From Nostoc sp. UHCC 0870 (GTDB lineage Bacteria > Cyanobacteriota > Cyanobacteriia > Cyanobacteriales > Nostocaceae), in contig NZ_CP091913.1 in the NCBI RefSeq assembly GCF_022063185.1, positions 6,177,141 to 6,241,140 on the forward strand: a stretch of DNA of 64,000 bases. Reading direction: 5' to 3'. The position numbers were made by a program, and so were the translations under genes. This document shows positions 59,501-64,000 of the stretch, piece after piece (the stretch's first letter is position 1; each line of letters opens with the position of its first letter). The notes below the pieces were generated by a model. It did not search any database, was not told the origin of the DNA, and saw only the letters and a list, made by a program, of their open reading frames with translations.

Positions 59501-62500
59501 CTACTCGTCATCTTCCAAAGACTCGCGGGAAAGCGATTCGTAGGTTGGTCTAGGTGGTGTTCTTCTGTTGGCTTGGTCTGCCATCAAATCGACTTCTACA
59601 TCCAAGGAACTACCATCAGCTTGGGTCTCTACTTTATGTACAGCAATGTCTAATCCCAAGGATTGCAGCTCTCGCATCAACACCTTAAAGGACTCTGGTG
59701 TTCCAGGTCTGGGAATCGCTTTACCTTTAACGATCGCATTTAAAGCTTCGTTGCGCCCCTGCATATCGTCAGATTTTACTGTCAACAACTCTTGCAAGGT
59801 ATACGCTGCACCGAAGGCTTCCAATGCCCATACTTCCATTTCCCCAAATCGCTGACCACCTTGTTGAGCTTTACCACCCAAGGGTTGCTGGGTTACTAGT
59901 GAGTAGGGGCCTGTAGAACGGGCGTGAATCTTATCATCTACTAGGTGTACTAGTTTCAGCATATAAGCCACGCCTATAGTCACTGGGCGGTCAAAGGCTT
60001 CACCTGTCCGACCGTCGTAGACCATAATTTTGCCTGGATCATCTGGGTTATACACCCAATCTCTCCCGGTTTCATCCCGTGCTTCTTGCAATTTGCCATG
60101 CACAATTTTCCGAGATGATTCTTCGCCATACATTTCATCGAAGGGAGTAATCTTAAAGCGCACTCCCAAAGTATGACCAGCCCAACCTAAAAGACATTCA
60201 AATACTTGTCCGACATTCATCCGGCTGGGTACACCAAGGGGGTTGAGGACGATATCAACGGTTGAACCATCAGGCAAATAAGGCATATCTTCCATCGGTA
60301 AGATGCGGGAAATAATTCCTTTATTCCCGTGGCGACCTGCCATCTTGTCACCGACTTGGATTTTCCGCTTCTGAGCTACATACACCCGGACTACCATGTT
60401 AGCCCCTGGTGGTAACTCATCCCCTTGTTCACGGGTAAATAAGCGCACATCAACTACCCGACCTTTTTCACCGTTGGGTACACGGAGGGAGTTGTCTCGT
60501 ACATCCCGCGCTTTTTCGCCGAAAATCGCCCTTAATAGTTTTTCTTCTGGCGGTTGGTCGGATTCTCCTTTCGGTGTAACTTTACCTACAAGGATATCGC
60601 CAGCTTCTACCCAAGCCCCAATGCGAATGATTCCCTGTTCATCTAACTGACGTAGGGCATCTTCCCCGACGTTGGGAATTTCTCTGGTGATTTCTTCTGG
60701 GCCTAGCTTGGTTTGCCGTGCCTCAATTTCATATTTTTCGATGTGAATTGAGGTGTAAATATCATCTTGGATCAATCGCTCAGAAATCAAAATCGCGTCT
60801 TCGTAGTTGTAGCCTTCCCAAGGCATATAAGCAACGACGATATTTTGTCCCAGTGCCAATTCTCCACCTTCGGTAGAAGAGCCGTCAGCTAAGACTTGAC
60901 CCGCTACTACACGTTCACCAATCCGCACCAAGGGTTTTTGGTTGAGACAGGTATCTTGGTTAGAACGCTGGTACTTGGAAAGGGTGTACTTGATTTCTGG
61001 GGCGTTAGGTTTGGGACGGACACGAATTTCTGTCGCGTCTGCATAGGTGACATCACCGTCAGTCCGGGAGATGATTACCATCCCTGAGTCTCTCGCACCT
61101 TGAGCTTCTAAGCCTGTACCGACTAAGGGACGCTCTGGTTTCAGTAGGGGTACTGCTTGGCGTTGCATATTAGAACCCATGAGGGCGCGGTTAGCGTCGT
61201 CATGTTCTAAGAAGGGAATCATGCTGGTAGCTACCGATACAATTTGTACCGGAGATACTGCCACATAGTCTACTTGTTCTGGCGTGGTGGTGGAAAATTC
61301 TTGGCGATAACGCACTGGCACTTGCGGCCCAATAATGTAGCCATTTTCATCAACAGGAATATCTCCTGGGGCTACCCGCAGGTCGTCTTCTTCGTCGGCG
61401 GTCATGTACACTGGCTGCACGTCAAATTTTACCCGTGCATTTTCCACCGGTCTAAAGGGAGTTTCTAAGAAGCCGTACTGGTTAACCCGTGCGTGGGTAG
61501 CCAAAGAACCAATCAACCCAGCGTTAGGGCCTTCTGGTGTCTCAATAGGACAGATTCGCCCGTAGTGGGAGGGGTGAATATCTCGCACGGCAAAACCTGC
61601 CCGTTCTCTGGTTAAACCACCAGGTCCTAGGGCTGACAGACGGCGTTTGTGGGTCAGTTCTGCTAAGGGATTGGTTTGATCCATGAACTGACTTAATTGG
61701 CTAGAGCCAAAGAATTCTTTAATGGCTGCTACTAATGGTTTGGGGTTGACTAGAGATGCAGGGGTTAGAGCTTCTGCATCGGATACAGTCATCCGTTCCC
61801 GAATGATCCTTTCTAGGCGGTTCAAACCTACCCTTACTTGGTTTTGCAGCAATTCACCGACGCTTCTTACCCGACGGTTGCCTAAGTGGTCAATGTCGTC
61901 AATACTACCGATATCATATTCTAGGTTGATCAGGTAATCGACGGCTGCCAAGATGTCTTGGGGGGTGAGAACGCGTAAGGTGTCGGGAACTGACAACCGC
62001 AATTTTTTGTTGAGTTTGTATCTACCTACGCGACCTAAGTCATACCGTTTGGGGTCGAAAAATCGGGAGTCTAGCAGTTGTTGTCCGCCTAATACGGTTG
62101 GTGGTTCACCAGGACGGAGTTTGCGATATAACTCCATCAGGGCTTCTTCTTCCGAAAACTGCCCTTCTTTTTCGATGGTTTTTTGGAAATATTCGGGGTG
62201 ACGGAGGGCATCAAAGATTTCGTTATCAGATAACCCTAGGGCTTTTAAAAGTACCTGGGCTGAAAGTTTCCGGGTTTTATCGATGCGTACCCACACCAAA
62301 TCGTTACGGTCTGTTTCAAATTTCAGCCATGCTCCCCGGTTGGGAATGAGCGAAGCTGAATAGGTACGTCGCCCGTTTTTATCGATTTCTGATTTATAGT
62401 AAACTCCAGGCGATCGCACAATTTGATTAACAATGACCCGCTCTGCTCCGTTAATAATAAACGTGCCGCGATCGGTCATCAAAGGCAGATCCCCGATAAA

Positions 62501-62800
62501 TACTTCTTGTTCTTTAATATCCCCAGTTTCTTTATTCAACAGGCGGGTGGGGACATACATTTGTACGGCATAGGTGCTATCCCGCCGCTTGGATTCTTCT
62601 ACGCTGTACTTTGGCTCCTTGAGCTTGTAGTTCTGTCCTAAAAAGTGCAGTTCTAGTTTGCCCGTGTAGTCTGTAATCGGACTAAAGGAGTTAAGTTCTT
62701 CAATCAGCCCTTCTTCTAAAAACCAGCGAAAGCTTGAACGCTGGATTTCAATCAAGTCGGGCAACAAAAAGGCGGGTTCAATATAATTTTCGGTAATCAT
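59501..62800 (-). CDS. rpoB: RNA polymerase beta subunit
   Basis: A 1099-residue beta subunit, shorter than in E. coli because it lacks the enterobacterial insertions. It begins MITENYIEPAFLLPDLIEIQ, the usual cyanobacterial N-terminus. The rifampicin region reads FGSSQLSQFMDQTNPL and then ELTHKRRLSALGPGGL, with no resistance-type change apparent. Other conserved parts: RICPIETPEGPNAGLIGSL, WEGYNYEDAILISERL, MAGRHGNKGIISRILP and FGEMEVWALEAFGA. Part of the active centre with rpoC1/rpoC2 products. The last C-terminal bases lie on the repeat spacer. Confidence 0.98.
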   Translation of the reverse strand: MITENYIEPAFLLPDLIEIQRSSFRWFLEEGLIEELNSFSPITDYTGKLELHFLGQNYKLKEPKYSVEESKRRDSTYAVQMYVPTRLLNKETGDIKEQEVFIGDLPLMTDRGTFIINGAERVIVNQIVRSPGVYYKSEIDKNGRRTYSASLIPNRGAWLKFETDRNDLVWVRIDKTRKLSAQVLLKALGLSDNEIFDALRHPEYFQKTIEKEGQFSEEEALMELYRKLRPGEPPTVLGGQQLLDSRFFDPKRYDLGRVGRYKLNKKLRLSVPDTLRVLTPQDILAAVDYLINLEYDIGSIDDIDHLGNRRVRSVGELLQNQVRVGLNRLERIIRERMTVSDAEALTPASLVNPKPLVAAIKEFFGSSQLSQFMDQTNPLAELTHKRRLSALGPGGLTRERAGFAVRDIHPSHYGRICPIETPEGPNAGLIGSLATHARVNQYGFLETPFRPVENARVKFDVQPVYMTADEEDDLRVAPGDIPVDENGYIIGPQVPVRYRQEFSTTTPEQVDYVAVSPVQIVSVATSMIPFLEHDDANRALMGSNMQRQAVPLLKPERPLVGTGLEAQGARDSGMVIISRTDGDVTYADATEIRVRPKPNAPEIKYTLSKYQRSNQDTCLNQKPLVRIGERVVAGQVLADGSSTEGGELALGQNIVVAYMPWEGYNYEDAILISERLIQDDIYTSIHIEKYEIEARQTKLGPEEITREIPNVGEDALRQLDEQGIIRIGAWVEAGDILVGKVTPKGESDQPPEEKLLRAIFGEKARDVRDNSLRVPNGEKGRVVDVRLFTREQGDELPPGANMVVRVYVAQKRKIQVGDKMAGRHGNKGIISRILPMEDMPYLPDGSTVDIVLNPLGVPSRMNVGQVFECLLGWAGHTLGVRFKITPFDEMYGEESSRKIVHGKLQEARDETGRDWVYNPDDPGKIMVYDGRTGEAFDRPVTIGVAYMLKLVHLVDDKIHARSTGPYSLVTQQPLGGKAQQGGQRFGEMEVWALEAFGAAYTLQELLTVKSDDMQGRNEALNAIVKGKAIPRPGTPESFKVLMRELQSLGLDIAVHKVETQADGSSLDVEVDLMADQANRRTPPRPTYESLSRESLEDDE

Positions 62801-63499
62801 GCCTCTACCTTTGTCAACCTGGTTAAATTTTTAGAGGACAAAGCTTTGTTACTGCTGTTGTCCTTAGCCGTTGGGAAACTTATCCTTCAATGTCACCTGA
62901 CTATTTACAGGTGTAGGTGAACGCCGCAATTGAAACTGGAGAGGGAGATTTTGGCAAGGGGGTTATAGCCCCTGAACACTCTTCACCGCTACGAAGATAC
63001 AGCTATTTGAATGATTCTTCAATAGCCGTAGTCTGAGATATGCCTGAGTTTGTTTTTTTGCCTCATTTCCTCTCCTCAAAGCGCGTTTACCAATTTACGC
63101 AGCTCTATATTTGGTCTGCACTACACCATTTATACTCACGGTAATAGTCTCAAATTGAGGAATCGAGCTACATTTTGTATGTTCTGGATCAAAATGACGG
63201 GATTTTGCTGGATTATAATCACAAGACAATTTCTTTTAACAATTTTCTATAGGTTGAATAAAAGGCCAGTCTATCTCAATGTTGGTTGCCAGGTTTTATC
63301 ACGCATTCAGAGCATCCGCTTGTAGAGATGTGAGGATGGTCAAGTTGATAACTTTACAAAATCAAGCTTACGAGTTCTCTGTTCCTTTATTTATCATTAT
63401 GGCGCACAAAAAATGTTTTGGAGGGATTAATAATAGCACATTTTTGTCCTCCTAGCGTTTTATTTTTTAACTGCATCCTACAAAATGAATAAACAAACT
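62801..63499. other. Leader/promoter region of rpoB, about 700 bases
   Basis: No gene was found on either strand; the longest open frame (63050-63325, plus strand) has no ribosome site or family features. It must contain the rpoB promoter and a long leader, or the end of a tatD-rpoB transcript. No L10-leader-like fold was recognised, and none is expected without rplJL. Confidence 0.45.
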
Positions 63500-64000
63500 T
63501 TATATTGCGAGATTAAATAATTCACAGGCATTTTGGGTGGTTTGAGCAGAAATGGCCTCTAATGTTTCTTGGCGTATTTGAGCTACTTGCTCTGCTACGT
63601 AGCGGACATAAGCAGGCTCGTTACGTTTTTCACCTCTCTTTGGTACTGGGGCTAAAAAAGGACAGTCGGTTTCTACCAGCAGGCGATCGCTTTTCACCAT
63701 CGCGGCTGAGGCTTGTATAGCTTTAGCATTTTTGAATGTGACAGTACCGCTAAAACTAATATAAAAGCCTAAGTCTAGAAACCATTGAGTTTCTTCTGGT
63801 GTACCACCCCAACAGTGCATCACACCCTTGATCTGATTATTTGCCCGTTCTTGCCATTTTTGCAATATTTCTCTAACTGCAACGGCGGCATCCCGACAAT
63901 GAATAATTACAGGTAAATTGAGTTCAGAGGCGATCGCTAGTTGTGCCTCAAATACTATTTGCTGTTGCTCATAGTTATCAGCTTTGTAGAAATCCAGTCC
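63500..64000 (-). CDS. tatD: TatD-family metal-dependent hydrolase, N-terminus outside window
   Basis: The last 167 codons of a TatD-type nuclease. The visible part begins GLDFYKADNYEQQQIVFEAQ, with LAIASELNLPVIIHCRDA (metal His), GVMHCWGGTPEETQWFLDLG (metal His), and LLVETDCPFLAPVPKRGEKR with the catalytic Asp, then NEPAYVRYVAEQVAQIR. TatD proteins are Mg-dependent 3' exonucleases or deoxyribonucleases. In Nostoc genomes a tatD gene lies upstream of rpoB, as here. The true start is beyond base 64000. Confidence 0.93.
   Translation of the reverse strand, partial: GLDFYKADNYEQQQIVFEAQLAIASELNLPVIIHCRDAAVAVREILQKWQERANNQIKGVMHCWGGTPEETQWFLDLGFYISFSGTVTFKNAKAIQASAAMVKSDRLLVETDCPFLAPVPKRGEKRNEPAYVRYVAEQVAQIRQETLEAISAQTTQNACELFNLAI

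Noticed and set aside
63050..63325. 91-codon open frame in the rpoB leader
   Set aside because: No ribosome site, biased composition, and no family features.

Overview
The window is chromosomal DNA of a filamentous cyanobacterium of the Nostoc/Anabaena type. The evidence is a split beta' subunit (separate rpoC1 and rpoC2), the photosystem II gene psbY, very frequent GCGATCGC octamers (HIP1), many tandem 7-8 bp repeats (STRR type) between genes, and several 20-28 bp palindromic dispersed repeats. Most genes are ordinary core genes with strong family signatures. No tRNA, rRNA or CRISPR array was recognised.

Layout. 1-6.3 kb: end of a small conserved gene, an unknown membrane protein, a B12-dependent ribonucleotide reductase interrupted by an intein, a PPOX-type flavoprotein, and a transposon-like remnant with a small ribbon-helix-helix gene. 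6.3-12.5 kb: cysE, a UbiH-type hydroxylase, rimI, lysA, and a cdaA-uppS pair overlapping by 4 bases. 12.5-18 kb: repeat arrays, DUF3143 and J-domain genes, an Rpn/DUF4351-like gene, and dnaJ/dnaK. 18.2-19.6 kb: a TnpB element of IS200/IS605 type. 19.7-29.4 kb: M28 peptidase, bestrophin-like channel, peroxiredoxin-like protein, map, a cupredoxin, a double-domain M16 peptidase, a VOC protein, a small zinc-ribbon-like protein and a gamma carbonic anhydrase-like protein. 29.7-35 kb: psbY, a Uma2-type protein, folC, and a FIST sensor next to a soluble histidine kinase. 35-43 kb: a 2-oxoglutarate decarboxylase-like enzyme with succinate semialdehyde dehydrogenase (the cyanobacterial bypass that closes the TCA cycle), an FHA-GAF adenylate cyclase, a VanZ-LamG membrane protein, and the ribosome-assembly GTPase YlqF. 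44.1-51.5 kb: a three-gene cassette of dynamin-like GTPase, SrfB-like Hsp70/actin-fold protein and an unknown partner. 51.6-53.3 kb: a cytochrome b561-like protein and a Dam-type methylase. 53.4-64 kb: rpoC2, rpoC1 and rpoB, followed by tatD running off the end; all are on the minus strand, so transcription runs tatD, rpoB, rpoC1, rpoC2.

The strongest candidate for a poorly described system is the GTPase/SrfB-like/unknown cassette. The second theme is repeat DNA entering genes in frame. Two small dispersed repeats sit inside tnpB, and one replaces the expected catalytic RuvC glutamate. A composite repeat encodes about 35 residues of the M16 peptidase. A 51-bp repeat encodes the tail of a J-domain protein. 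The intein lies directly before the expected radical cysteine of the reductase.

All calls come from reading the sequence and from knowledge of the families; no search was run.
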